Shown here piece by piece: positions 11,446 through 22,597 of a stretch of DNA of 64,000 nucleotides. The position numbers were made by a program, and so were the translations under genes. How positions within the stretch are numbered: the stretch's first letter is position 1; each line of letters starts with the position of its first letter. The DNA lies in contig CM074857.1 of the NCBI GenBank assembly GCA_037501455.1, positions 102,519,501 through 102,583,500 on the forward strand, given 5' to 3'. The notes under the pieces were generated by a model that ran no database searches, was not told the origin of the DNA, and was given only the letters and a program-made list of their open reading frames with translations. The DNA comes from Lantana camara. Its lineage: Eukaryota > Streptophyta > Magnoliopsida > Lamiales > Verbenaceae.

Positions 11446-11750
11446 GGCTTGAGTGGTATCAGTGATACCTTATTGTTGTTTTTGCCGAATTGAATCGATC
11501 GAGAGCTGTGAGTCCCACAATTTATAGGGTTTATTCGCAGATGTGTTCAATTGGAATGTTCTTTATAGGTCATACTTTTTGGAGAGTTGCACTTTTCACC
11601 AATGAAGAAAATTTAATTCGTTTGTTTGTCTTTGGGAAATTACAATTTGGCCCCTATAGTCTTCGAACTTCCGAAAAGCCACACTAAAGATCAATGGAGA
11701 GTAGTATTTCTAATCAAAAGCTGATTTGTCCAAATCGGCGTAATAAGAAG

Positions 11751-11840
11751 CAAATGTTTTACACTTATTGTATGGTTGGTTAAAAATTTAGGAAGAGTAA
11801 TAAATCAAATAACAATATAATACACCTCCTATTATAATTG
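11751..11840. repeat. 90-bp flanking direct repeat, left copy
   Basis: This 90-bp block (CAAATGTTTTACAC... to ...ATTATAATTG) recurs without a difference at 12658-12747, on the other side of the TRIM composite. Its content (TTTTACACTTATTGTATGG and related blocks) resembles the MITE family at 20679-20849, so the target was probably a diverged MITE. Confidence 0.9.
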
Positions 11841-11842
11841 GT

Positions 11843-12654
11843 TGTCACGCCCCGGGTCCGCGGGCCCGTTGGACGTGAGTGCAAGTCTCCAAGCCCACCG
11901 AGTATAACCTGAAATTAGGCCTAAACCACTGCCCAAAAGGGATATCCATTGGTTATACTTGGACTCTTTAACTTATATACTGAACTTAACATTCTTACTT
12001 TCCCGATGTGGGACAGGGATGTCACAATCACCCCTCCTTCAGAATCGCGACGTCCTCGTCGCGGCATGACATATAGCCCATGACCGACTCGTCTACGTTG
12101 GGACTCAAGAGGTGGCTCCTACGGGCTCAAGAGATGGCTCCCACACATGTAGCACTTTGCCCCGCAGGCTCAAGAGGTGGCTCCTATGTATCAATTGTGA
12201 CATCCCTGTCCCACATCGGGAAAGTAAGAATGTTAAGTTCAGTATATAAGTTAAAGAGTCCAAGTATAACCAATGGATATCCCTTTTGGGCAGTGGTTTA
12301 GGCCCAATTTCAGGTTATACTCGGTGGGCTTGGAGATTTGCACTCACGTCCAACGGGCCTACGGACCCGGGGCGTGACAAATGGTATCAGAGTCGCTCGT
12401 CAGCCGCAGGAGCTAAGTGCTATACGGGGCAAAGTGCTACGCACATGAGAGCCACCTCTTGAGTACCAATTGTGACATCCCTGTCCCACATCGGGAAAGT
12501 AAGAATGTTAAGTTCAGTATATAAGTTAAAGAGTCCAAGTATAACCAATGCATATCCCTTTTGGGCAGTGGTTTAGGCCCAATTTCAGGTTATACTCGGT
12601 GGGCTTGGAGACTTGCACTCACGTCCAACGGGCCCGCGGACCCGGGGCGTGACA
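11843..12654. mobile_element. TRIM-like composite with three LTRs, two orientations
   Basis: Three 184-bp LTR copies are present: 11843-12026 (reverse), 12196-12379 and 12471-12654 (forward). Each begins TGTGACATCCC and ends GCGTGACA when read in its own direction. After the second LTR lies a primer-binding site TGGTATCAGAG (12382-12392), complementary to the 3' end of initiator tRNA-Met, then only 91 bp of internal sequence. On the reverse strand the internal piece at 12195-12027 ends in a purine tract GAAGGAGGGG just before the first LTR. No coding sequence is present. The size and signals fit a terminal-repeat retrotransposon in miniature. The arrangement looks like two elements joined head to head, or one rearranged copy. 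Confidence 0.85.
12382..12392 (+). other. Primer-binding site of TRIM
   Basis: TGGTATCAGAG lies two bases after the 3' end of the second LTR (12379). This is the standard position and sequence for priming by initiator tRNA-Met in plant LTR elements. Confidence 0.85.
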
Positions 12655-12657
12655 AAA

Positions 12658-12747
12658 CAAATGTTTTACACTTATTGTATGGTTGGTTAAAAATTTAGGA
12701 AGAGTAATAAATCAAATAACAATATAATACACCTCCTATTATAATTG
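12658..12747. repeat. 90-bp flanking direct repeat, right copy
   Basis: Identical to 11751-11840 over 90 bp. Only three A bases separate it from the third LTR, and on the left side two bases (GT) lie between the repeat and the first LTR. No 5-bp target duplication is visible. Confidence 0.9.
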
Positions 12748-12899
12748 ATTGGATTTGATCGAATTGAGTTTTTTTGATACATATACCTTTTCTTCTTTGA
12801 CCGCAATCTGACTCACAAATGCTAAATATAATCAAGAACATATATTATGTAAGCTTCAAGCACCTTTCCAAGAAATTGAAGTTGAGCTTCCAAACCTAA

Positions 12900-13160
12900 C
12901 TCCTTAACAAACCAAGTCATGATTCTTCATTAAGAAAAGAATTCTTATTACCTCCTTTTGGAAACATCTTGATCTAGACTTTGTTGGATAAATTATATCT
13001 AGATCCTCCTCTATAATTGCACATATTCATATGTAGTCATCACTCGAGACTCAAATTAATATTTATATAACTATCGATATGCTAAAATTTTTGGAAATGA
13101 TCCGTAGTAGACAATTAAAACTACTCAGTCATATTAAAATTAACAGAATTTAACGAATGG
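12900..13160. repeat. Diverged F-box upstream repeat of copy 2
   Basis: The blocks CTCCTTAACAA, ACCTCCTTTTGGAAA, AAATTATATCTAGA and GACTCAAATTAATATTTAT occur in the same order as upstream of F-box copy 1 (790-1335), with many substitutions and gaps. This is the continuation of the copy 2 promoter region, displaced by the TRIM insertion. Confidence 0.55.
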
Positions 13161-13683
13161 TAATCATGATTCCGTCACTACTTATCAAAAATAATAATAT
13201 ATTGTTTTTATAGAACAGAACTTAACGAAATACGAATTACGAATGACATGTATATTTAACAAATAATATATTGGGTGAATATATAACTCTTACATTAAAA
13301 GGGATCTAAATATCAATACGCCTAACCTAATGTAATTGACAAATTTTAATTAATTATAAAAAGTATATTAAAGTATTTAAACACAAGAAATTATCCAAAA
13401 GCTATGCCCAACCCAATGGCCGCCCTTCTTGCCCTAACTTTCATTTAAAACCAAAAACTAAAACAAAGTTCTAATCCCCTACTTCTCCTGCACCCAGAAT
13501 CCCTGCAACCGGTTCTAATCTCCTCACACTTCATTTCAATCATCCAATAGCCAGCCTCCTTTCAACATCACGATAACAGCGCACACACAGAGGATCCCTC
13601 CCTTTCTGGAAGGAAGACTTTCAATACATCTTTGACCCGCCCGCCGCCATCACTCACAGTCTGCACAAATCCACAATTCCCCC
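13161..13683 (+). other. Upstream region of the S40 gene
   Basis: AT-rich up to about 13400, then a C-rich leader-like stretch before the ATG at 13684. No clear TATA box was picked out. No other gene seen. Confidence 0.4.
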
Positions 13684-14415
13684 ATGGAACATCTCAGCAG
13701 CGGCGCCACCCGTTTCAGCCATCACCACCGCCGGAGCCCGCCGTCCGCGGAGAGATTCTTGGGCGTGTTTCAGCCGGAGTCCTCGTCCTCCGCTGCGCCG
13801 GCCCTCGAGCTTTCGGAGCAGGATATTTTCAGCACACCTTCCTCGGATTCATCACCTTCTCCGACGAATTCGAGTCTGAATCACCACTCCGCCGCTAATC
13901 GGAGCCTTAATCGGAATAATTTCGGCATATTAGCTGCTCTGAACGGGAATTTGACCGATTCCCGACCCGTATTCAACCACAAGGCTTCGGCTTCGGCTTC
14001 GGCTTCGGCTTCGGCTTCGGCGTCGCTATCATCGTCGGCGTCGACTTCTCCGGCGGCGTCGACATCGTCAAGGATAATGATTCCGAGGCCGCCGCCGCGG
14101 CGTCAGGTGGTGGAAAGGGTGAGATTTCAGCATCAGTCTGCTCCGGTGAATGTTCCGGTTATGCCGGAGGCGTTGCGTAGGAGGGGGAGGGACCGGTTGG
14201 GCGACGTCGTATCGGATGAGGAGGGGGAGGAGGAGGAGGAGGAGGAGGAGGAGGAGAGGAATGGGATTGTTTTGCCGCCGCATGAGGTGGTGGCGGCGAG
14301 GAATTCCCCGTTGCTCGCGTGCTCGGTGATGGAGGGAGCTGGTCGGACGTTGAAAGGAAGGGATCTCAGGCAGGTGCGCAATGCCATTTTCCGAAAGACT
14401 GGTTTTATTGATTGA
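13684..14415 (+). CDS. Senescence regulator S40 family protein (DUF584)
   Basis: Single-exon frame of 243 aa from ATG to TGA. The C-terminus (LPPHEVVAARNSPLLACSV, then a GRTLKGRDLRQVRNAIFRK block ending TGFID) is the conserved signature of the plant S40/DUF584 family. Members are small, mostly nuclear proteins linked to leaf senescence and stress; their biochemical role is not settled. The N-terminal half is low-complexity and Ser/Pro-rich. It contains an Ala-Ser repeat coded by a GCTTCG-type microsatellite (about 13984-14022) and a run of Glu residues coded by GAG repeats (about 14217-14258). Both repeats could vary in length between individuals. The intact frame and conserved tail make this one of the clearest real genes here. 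Confidence 0.93.
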   Translation: MEHLSSGATRFSHHHRRSPPSAERFLGVFQPESSSSAAPALELSEQDIFSTPSSDSSPSPTNSSLNHHSAANRSLNRNNFGILAALNGNLTDSRPVFNHKASASASASASASASLSSSASTSPAASTSSRIMIPRPPPRRQVVERVRFQHQSAPVNVPVMPEALRRRGRDRLGDVVSDEEGEEEEEEEEEERNGIVLPPHEVVAARNSPLLACSVMEGAGRTLKGRDLRQVRNAIFRKTGFID

Positions 14416-17400
14416 TTGATTGATTTCCTCTGTTTACATCTTAGTATTGTGCTTGTTAGGGAATGTGTTGGCATCAGTTGGAACTGGATAATTTGATGTT
14501 ATTGTGTATATATATATGTAGGACTAACTTGTACATAGTGCCGGTTGAACGGATATCGTCGTGTATTTGGTCGTTATTTTTTATCATTCGAATTCGGTGG
14601 GGTTGAACGGATCTGTTTTTGGTTGCATTGGTTTATTTGTTGTTGATGATCAAGAATCCGCCTTTATTCGCTGATATATGATGTGCTTTCAAGTGTTCTT
14701 ATCTTTCTTCTGCAACAAGATGTTGTGGGGTATGCAAGTTACAATAGTTTGTTATGTTGGGTGCCATTTTTGCATATAGGAGAATGATCCGAAGCTCGGG
14801 CTTGTTTAGAACTAGACTCGAGCACATTTTGGTTTTAAATGTTATAGAGTTGCTACTTAAGCTTTTACTCTGCTTCAAGCTCGTGGTCAGGCTTCAGCTC
14901 ACAAATCACTCGAGCTGGACTCATTTATATCTGTGTCTTGGTATTGGTCACTAGTAATCTTGATCATTTGATAATACGAACTTGTTTGAAATCAAAGAAA
15001 TATCATGTAGGAGAGATTATTAGAGGTCTTAACAGGATATAAATAATTGAGGAGGTTGAATTGAAAATGAAGTGTCTCGATGTACCCAACTGTAGTGTAG
15101 TTATGAGATGAGGATGTCACAGAAGCCAATCGTGTGAATGCACATGTCACGATCTCGCAAAGACAGCATCATGAGCAAAATGAAGATTTTGAGTAATTTT
15201 TAATTTATTTTTGTTATATGCTCTCTATGTTGCTTAAAAATATATATTATAGGTTTTGTGACCTCTGCTCTGAATAAACCCTTAAAATATTTGCAGAATT
15301 GCTAAGAACTAATGAAATACAGACCGAAGGTAAGATGAATCTGTAATTCGCATGGGAGAAATAAGAATTTGTTTAAGTGACAAAAATATTTTATCGATTC
15401 TAATCCTGCTAATGTCAGTGAAGGTCATCTGCATTGGTAAGTTCATCAATATGAGATTATAAGTTCCATGTTAACTAGTTTGTTTTAAAAGCATCGAACA
15501 AATTTTTTAACTCTGCAGATTTGTTCGTAAAGCTGCCTTCATGCTTTTCCTCTCTGATCTCTTCTTCTGTACCTCAGAAGGTATATATGATTGAAGAGGT
15601 AACTACTTGACATTCAGTTTAATATGTTTATTTGAATTCCCATTAGGTTTACCCTTTTCTCCTCTAATATATAAATGCCGTGTAGCAAATCCCCTCGATG
15701 ATTGCTGGTGTCATGAGCCATCACAGTACTGGAATAACAGACCTACTTAATTTGCCTTCCTAAGTTGGTGATAAGATTTACTGCTTTTGTCTATGGCGAC
15801 ATTTAGTTAACCGCATTTTGCATCTAGAATTGCTGCCTTAATGTCATTGCTTTTTCTAGGACTGGAAACGGAACATGTTGTTGCTGTCATCGAAAATACT
15901 ATTCTTTCTAACTTACACAGCGTAGTTTTGTTTTTTGTGTGTCCTTGTCAGTACCATGAGTTATGAATTTCCTTGCCCTTTGAGTTCTTGGCTTCTCTCT
16001 TTCTCTCTGTCTCTGTTTAATGGCTGCATGTTACTTGTAAATGTCCCATGCATTAAAAGAGCCTTCGTTCTTGGTTCCTCCCAATTTGAAAATGAAATAA
16101 ATGTGTGAATGGAGGTTTGTGAGGTATGCTGCTGCTATAGCGAAAACGTATCATATGATGTTCGATGTCGGACTTTGGAGGTTTAATTAGACTTCCATTT
16201 TAGGACTTGTGCTCCACATCTTCATAGTTGTGTTTGCAGCTAGGTTAAAACAATCCCCTCACAGGGTTTAAATCGTGACATATCCGGTCCATTCATTCTA
16301 TATTACGTATACTTATAATGGGATCTGGTTAAGATCGGAACTGCTGAAACTCGAACCAACTTCGTACCAGAGTCGGGTTTTAATCTGCCTCATTGACTAC
16401 CCTAGTCGACATATTTTGGTGGAGCCAAATAGTTAGGAAGCATTTAGCAACAGCACACGATTAGGTACAAGCAGGAAGAGTTGCCCTTAAATGGCATGTA
16501 CAAACTTGATAGTGCAACAGTTATAAAGGGTTTCTTCTTCCTTTACAAGTTTTTTTTCTATTAATTATTATATAAATGCTCTTTAAAGAGGAAAGCCACT
16601 GTTGCCCTTTCCCTTTAATGGCTCGAAACTGAAGGGATACAGGTTGGATATTGATCTTATCGCCCTCTAGGGAGATGACTTGTACCAAGTCATAAACAAC
16701 TTTCTTATCAATTCTTTTCTGCCATATCCCATTTATTTATTATGGACCCAAGACGGGTCGGACTATTATGCTGTAAAACAGACATTATCAACGGTGATAG
16801 AGTAGGCCTTTAGAGTTGGCATAACGTCAAAATGCTAAATTATATTACTTTCTGGCAGCATTCTGGTCATTTTAAGCATCGTGACAGTTGTGGAAAAGAT
16901 CCGAGTCGTGTAATTAGTCCAACCGGTTCACAAGTATAAACGGTTCATTTGATGTCTAAACATTTGGTCGTAATACGACTATGTAATAAATTGAAATAAT
17001 GATATTATCATGTATGATCCAAGGAGTTATAAGTGAGATTTCATCGTAAAATGATTCTTTATCAGAAACTTACAGGCATCCGCCGTAATTCATGTAATCA
17101 TGAGGACCTTAGTAGTAAATGGTGGGAATATTATATTTTTAAGTTATTCAACTTTATGACTTATTCATTTTTTTTTTCATTTACTTTCAGTTTGAACAAA
17201 AATAGTCGTCCAATTATCATTATATTTTCAAAATTGATCTTTCCGTCAGTTCGAGCATTAAAACAAACGGAATATTCTTGTTAGTTAGTCATGTGACTTT
17301 TAATAGCCCTAACTCATATGACAGAACACTTAGAAAAACTTAGAAACTTCTCTCCCCCAACAATCTCTAGAATCCTAGATACTTCCAATTCGTATTTCTC

Positions 17401-17810
17401 GTAGAAGTTTCAAATTGGAAGGTAAATTCCATCTTCTCTAGAAGATAAATTCCGTTGATTTGGCAGCAAGTGTGCATTTTTGAGACAATTGGGAAAAAAT
17501 ATGCCCAAAAACTTCTACCATGATTCAAGTTGGTCCATGATATTCTCAAGGGCAATCCGTATCCACATTTACAAAAAACCCGTTCAACCAAAAATTTTAA
17601 CTTCTGTGAACTCCAAGAAGAGATGGAACTCCTTGACACGGAGAATCTCAACCCCTACTCCAGTGGAACAAGAAGTAAAAATGATGGTAAAGGAAAGGAA
17701 GACCGTCAAAATAAAAGTGAAATTAGGTTCCATTTGTCTTAACACTCAAACTGACAGAATGACCGATTCTTAAAAAAAATGTGAAAGTTGGGTGACTATT
17801 TTTGTTAAAA
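14416..17810. other. Long spacer downstream of S40
   Basis: 3.4 kb of AT-rich sequence including the S40 3' region. A short block near 15520-15583 (LFVKLPSCFSSLISSSVP) looks exon-like with a following GT but is not recognisable. 17281-17780 has overlapping small frames of uncertain meaning. I see no supported gene or RNA. Confidence 0.4.
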
Positions 17811-17814
17811 TTGA

Positions 17815-18612
17815 AAACGGTACGAACTCTTGCCTGAGATTTGGCGAAAATACAGATTTCCCCCTAAGGTTTGAGAAATTTTACATTCTCTCTCACAAAT
17901 TGCCCTAATCGTTAATAACAATGTTAAATTTTGCTGATGTCTATTGTTAAAAATTCCAATTAAACATGAGGGGTATATTGTAATAATATTCAAAATGTAA
18001 TGATATATTTGTAATTTTGGTTAAATTTGTATTTTTCACTTTTTCACTTTGTAATTTAATTAATATTTATATTTATTCCAATAAAGTATGATAAAAAATT
18101 ACAGATTCCACTATATGTATATGTCTTAGCTTAATTTATGCATATTTCGCATAAGTTTATTTAAACTTTGTTCGTTTAAAATAATAATTTTTTCAATGAA
18201 ATAGAAAATCATAACAAACACCTTAAATTCACCTACATTTCCATCATAATTATTTAAACAAATTTCGAACGCTACTAATTTCTAACACATGTACTTTAAA
18301 TACGAATAACATTTCAATATAAACATGCATGCCCAAATTATTTTTTTTTTCAAGAAAATATTTGGTATCCATAAACTTTAAGAATGAAATAATTCATTAT
18401 GTAAATGTTAAAATATCAATATAACCTCCTTGCTTTTGGATTCTTATTACATATATCCTCTGAGTTTTACGATCTGAGGGTAAAATAGTAAAATCACAAA
18501 TTCTGTGAAATTTAACGGAAGAGATAACGAGACTGGTGGAATTCGTAATTTCTCAAATCTCAGGTGGTATCTATAATTTCGCCAAACCTCAAGGGGCGTT
18601 CGTAATTATCCC
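17815..18612. mobile_element. About 0.8-kb element with long terminal inverted repeats
   Basis: The left end (17815-17895: CCTGAGATTTGGCGAAAATA, then GGTTTGAGAAATTTTACA) matches, imperfectly, the reverse complement of the right end (18525-18612: TTGAGGTTTGGCGAAATTAT, then GATTTGAGAAATTACGAATT). The interior is AT-rich without a frame. The arrangement fits a non-autonomous DNA transposon, possibly Mutator-like. A clean target duplication was not identified. Confidence 0.6.
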
Positions 18613-18636
18613 AAATTAAAAGTGAGGGACCAAAAC

Positions 18637-18787
18637 CTATAATGCACGGACACTTCTAAAAATATCATTTTTTCGTGTCGTGTCGTGTTGGACACTCGTG
18701 TCCGACACCGTGCCCGACACTCCTCACGTGGAAAATTCAAGAAAAAATCCGTGTCTCCGTATCCGTATCCGTATCCGTGCATCATAG
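18637..18787. mobile_element. hAT-type MITE, 151 bp, with 8-bp target duplication
   Basis: The ends are CTATAATGCACGGACAC and, inverted, CTATGATGCACGGATAC. A perfect 8-bp duplication ACCAAAAC flanks it (18629-18636 and 18788-18795). The interior has CGTGTCG repeats and a CTCACGTGGAAAATTC block. Degenerate relatives lie at 1600-1732, 19495-19630, 19870-19990, 28312-28442 and 47815-47965. An 8-bp duplication with short inverted ends points to hAT-type mobilisation. Confidence 0.8.
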
Positions 18788-20583
18788 ACCAAAACAAATA
18801 AGTTGTATAGTTGGATGACTAAACATGTAATATTCTCGTAAATAGTAATGTTTGCAATTTTGAAAAAAGAAAAGAAAAAGAGAAACCAACTTTTTTCTTT
18901 TAGCTTGAAAAAAAAGTAATTAAATGCATTATTTCTCTACTTTTACCTTAAATGAGTTAAAATAAGTGGTGTTTTTCCAGTCTCACGCATAAATTTACAA
19001 CTAGCTACTGATATTTTATTGTTCATCAACCTTATCTCATTTTTTAATTCCGTTATAATTTCCTTATGTGTAGAAGACAGAAGTTGTACATAATTTTTTC
19101 CTTTCGGTAGCAAAAGTTGTACAATTACATCAATTTATGAAGCAAATAATGTGAAATGTTCACATATTATACAGAATTTAATATTACAAAGGTTTCTTTC
19201 ATTTCTTTGTACTGGCTCGACTAATGACATGTCCAAGACATAAAACTTCATGCCACCAGAATAGGTAGATATCCAATTAATTTATCATTATAAATCACTT
19301 AATAAGGGTATAAAAATAGAGTTAATTGCTTTGAAATTCAGTATTTTGAATAAAAAGTATAGAAATTCTTGTGTTAAATGATATTATTTTAAGAATTTCT
19401 ATTGTTTGGTAGAATTTGTTCACGCCCTCGTGAGTCTCGTTCCATTTATATAAAATAAACTTAGCATTTTTTTAAATTAGAAAGTTTAGACAAATTGGTC
19501 GCCATTTGAATAATATGTCGGACACTTTTTAAGTGAAAATTTTTCTTAAAAAAAAATTAATGTTGTCGTATTCATATTATTTTATATTTATATTATCGTA
19601 TTTGTATCTACGTATCAGAAGTTATTTCGTTCCGTTCTCTTTTTCTTTTATAAAGTTGTATATTCTGTGATCTAAAGGAAATATTGAATTAAATGTGGGC
19701 AGTTTCATATCATAAAAAGAAGCAACCAACCCCCTGGTAAATGAATTCAATGTATTTCTGACAAATATTTACTAGGAAGCCATCTGGTGTTGCTGTAAGG
19801 TTGACCACGCTCTTATGTGATTGTTTTAAATAAGGTCCAAATGTTGTAGTCATCTTAAATGAATAAGGATACTATCATATGGATACGATTATATAAAAAA
19901 AATTCTCACGTGAGAAGTATCTAGAAATAATATTTGTGACAATATGACACGATAAAATAATATTTTTAAAAGTACATATGCATGACAGATTATACAATAT
20001 CTTGAATATTGTCCTTCATTTTATCAATTTTCTGTTGATAACACTAGAATAATTCACACATTAAAGAGCAATAAATGTTGCAAGAAAAGATTTCCCACCT
20101 TCCTCGTGATACTTTAGTACTGCATTTAATTTACTAATTGTTGCATAAAGTATTTCATTCAGTAGTCGTGTATTGGTACATTGTAGATACACGTTGATGG
20201 ATTTTCCGTACATGATGTTATTTCACCTTAATTACTAACTACTAAAAATTTAATAAATTGAAATATTTATACTTTAGGTTTAGTTTTTCCATTCTCTCAA
20301 AATTACATTTATATAATTAATTTATTTCTCATATCTACTCACAAATCAAATCAAATTGCATCGAGTTGTTGGATAATTCTATTTCAAAACTAGTTTGAAT
20401 GATTAATCAAATTTGATTCAATCGAACCTGGAATTGTCTCAATGAATTTGTTTTATTTCCAGAATCGTTATGACTAGACAAAATTGAATAATCAAACAAA
20501 CCGTGATGCAGAGATCGGCTAACAGACTCCAATAACTTTATATAACTCTAAACGTGAATCATATTAGTCTTTATTGGCATAGG
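18788..20583. other. Spacer with two degenerate MITE relatives
   Basis: AT-rich sequence without genes. 19495-19630 (GTCGGACACTTTTTAAGTG, GTCGTATTCATATT) and 19870-19990 (TCACGTGAGAAGTATC, GACACGATAAAATAATATTT) are decayed members of the 18637 family. Otherwise nothing recognised. Confidence 0.45.
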
Positions 20584-20990
20584 TTATGGTTCAACATTTA
20601 TGCTAATTTTATAAGTGGTGGTACGTTCAAATTTCAGGAGACACAACTATTATCTGGGAAGATCAATTTGTGGATAATTAGCCCGAGCCTGGCTCGGCCA
20701 AACCGGTGTAACGAGGGGGCGAGTGTTTTACACTTACCGTGTGGTTGGTGGAAAGTTTGGGGAGAGTGACTAATCAAATGGCAAGTGTAATACACTTGCC
20801 TTTTTAATTGGTTTGGTCCGGCCAAGCCGGGTCTGGGTTAGAATTTTCCGTGGATAATGTATTTTTCTAAAGCAAAAAAATTAATCTATATTGGTTCAAC
20901 ATTTATGTTAATCTTATAAGAGGTGGTGCATTCAAATTTTAGGAGACACAACTATTATCTGGAGAAGATCAATTTGTGGATAATATATTG
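20584..20990. repeat. Tandem duplication of a unit split by a MITE
   Basis: A unit starting GGTTCAACATTTATG and reaching TTTGTGGATAAT, then TTCTAAAGCAA, occurs at about 20588-20678 plus 20850-20885, and again at 20890-21010. The copies differ at roughly one base in ten, so the duplication is old. The first copy was later split by the MITE at 20679; the second preserves the empty site. Confidence 0.75.
20679..20849. mobile_element. MITE, 171 bp, with 9-bp target duplication
   Basis: GTGGATAAT occurs on both sides (20670-20678 and 20850-20858). The uninterrupted neighbouring copy reads TTTGTGGATAATATATTG, which confirms the duplication. The terminal regions (TAGCCCGAGCCTGGCTCGGC and, inverted, TAACCCAGACCCGGCTTGGC) are inverted repeats. 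The interior contains a GTTTTACACTTACCGTGTGG block shared with 11751-11840 and, in diverged form, with 54890-55036. A 9-bp duplication suggests Mutator-type mobilisation. Confidence 0.8.
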
Positions 20991-21283
20991 TTCTAAAGCA
21001 AGAAATTTATCGATATTTGATTTTAAACTTATGAATATAATAGCATATTGTGCTATGACAAATCTCAAGTACTCAATGGAAACTTTAGTCCATTTTCAAA
21101 CCCTAACGAAAGTTTTTTGTAATTAGGTCAGATCCCATAACACGCGAGTGTGATTATCCTTGGAGAAATGGAAAAGAAAAACAAGAAAATGACTCAATTA
21201 TGGCACTGCACATATTTATTACTTCCAACAACCTGCTCAAGCATTTGGGCCCTTCATTACTATTGCTGCGATACTTGTTGCAA

Positions 21284-21294
21284 TATTTATATGA
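21284..21294 (+). promoter_or_regulatory. TATA-like element of the Ole e 1-like gene
   Basis: ATATTTATATG lies about 66-76 bases upstream of the ATG at 21360, a plausible TATA distance given a short leader. Confidence 0.35.
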
Positions 21295-21359
21295 AGCCCT
21301 TTGCAGTATTCCTTTTCCTCACTCAATAGTTCAATTACTAGCTTCAGCATTATCCTTCA

Positions 21360-22597
21360 ATGGCGATGAATCGAGTATCAGTTGTTCTCTTCTTCTTCTT
21401 CTTCACTTTGGCCCTTGCAAAGGCTCAGCTCTACACAAACCATGTCCTAAAGGGAGCCGTCTCTTGCCTCGACTGTCCTCAGGGTTCTGATCTCTCAGGT
21501 TTGTCTGAAATCATCTGAAATTTCTTGATGATACTAGTTTTGTTTATGTGCACAACACTATACCATTAATGGCTAAAGTAGTACTTGAGTTTGTTTAATG
21601 CATGTAAATGTGTGTGAATCAACTATCTCTTTCATGGTGGGAGTGGGGTAGTTTCGAATTTAGTGACTAAAAGCATGAGCGAGTGGGATTATCTTTAGGA
21701 TCTTAAAAGGACCTGATAGCCCCACTTGTCCACTCTCCTGTTTTACTCATCCACACAAACTATTTGTATTGATAAACAGTTGAAAATTAAGCAAGAAAAA
21801 CAATTGTGTTAGGTAATAGTATCAAAAGATCATCTCTCTTAATTAAACTCATGAGTCTCCTAGCTACCAATACACCTAACATGTGTTAAGTAAAACATAG
21901 GATGAAATGTGAAGCTAAAAAAGAAGATCTGATCTAGTTACACAGCCTGACAACATGTTTACTACGGCACCAGATTTCTTATTTTAATTTTGTGTTTCAT
22001 CTCCCATCCCAATCATTTTAAGTGCTCGCTAGATGTTGTTTGTATCTTCTAATCTTAGCCACTTACTAATACATAAAACATGTATACCTAAGTGAAATAG
22101 GAGACGAAACACAGAAGTGAAACACGAGATCCAACCTCTTTTACAACACTTTATATACCTTAATAACCCCTTGTTTCTTCTTCTTATCATAAGGTATTCA
22201 AGTCTTGGTAAAGTGTGACAAAGTGAAGAAGCTATCAGTGGCATACACAGAAGAAGATGGCACCTTCGACACTGCCCTTCCCTCCGATGGCTTGGAAAAG
22301 TCGACCAATATTCCAACCTCAGACTGCATGGCCAAGATTATGGGAGGCCCATATCAGCTCTACACTTCAAAGAAGGATTCTTTAATCCAAATCACTAAAT
22401 CCAAGGATAATTCAGGACATTTTACTACCTCCAAGCCACTCACATTCTACAAATCGTGCCCTTCGAAGGGGCAATGTGGAGGCCACGACATGGGATTTGG
22501 TTCTTCCAAGACTGTGGATTTGCCCTTGCCAAGAGAATGGGGACTCGCACCATCTAGCTATTATATCCCTTTTGTTCCCATTATTGGGATACCTTGA
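21360..22597 (+). CDS. Pollen Ole e 1 / extensin-like secreted protein, two exons
   Basis: Exon 1 21360-21498 and exon 2 22194-22597, joined across a GT...AG intron in phase 1, give 180 aa. The first residues (MAMNRVSVVLFFFFFTLALA) form a clear signal peptide ending near AKA. The mature part begins QLYTNHVLKGAVSCLDCPQG and continues after the splice with LSGIQVLVKCDKVKK and TEEDGTFDTALP. This is the order of conserved Cys and Gly blocks in the Pollen_Ole_e_1 domain: a secreted, disulphide-bonded beta-rich domain found in pollen allergens and cell-wall proteins. Further Cys residues (SDCMAKIMGG, KSCPSKGQCGGHDMGF) follow. The C-terminus is Pro- and hydrophobic-rich (YYIPFVPIIGIP). The extra N-terminal Met at position 3 gives an alternative start. 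The frame is intact. Confidence 0.9.

Noticed and set aside
12199..12652. Cassandra-type TRIM with 5S rRNA promoter
   Set aside because: The LTRs show no 5S rRNA-like internal control region.
14068..14474. Reverse-strand frames opposite S40
   Set aside because: They are made by the GAG and GCTTCG repeats read backwards. The plus frame has the conserved S40 tail.
20584..20990. A third long target duplication like those at 11751 and 36935
   Set aside because: The repeated blocks differ at about one base in ten and extend past the MITE. The MITE has its own exact 9-bp duplication, so the tandem repeat is older.
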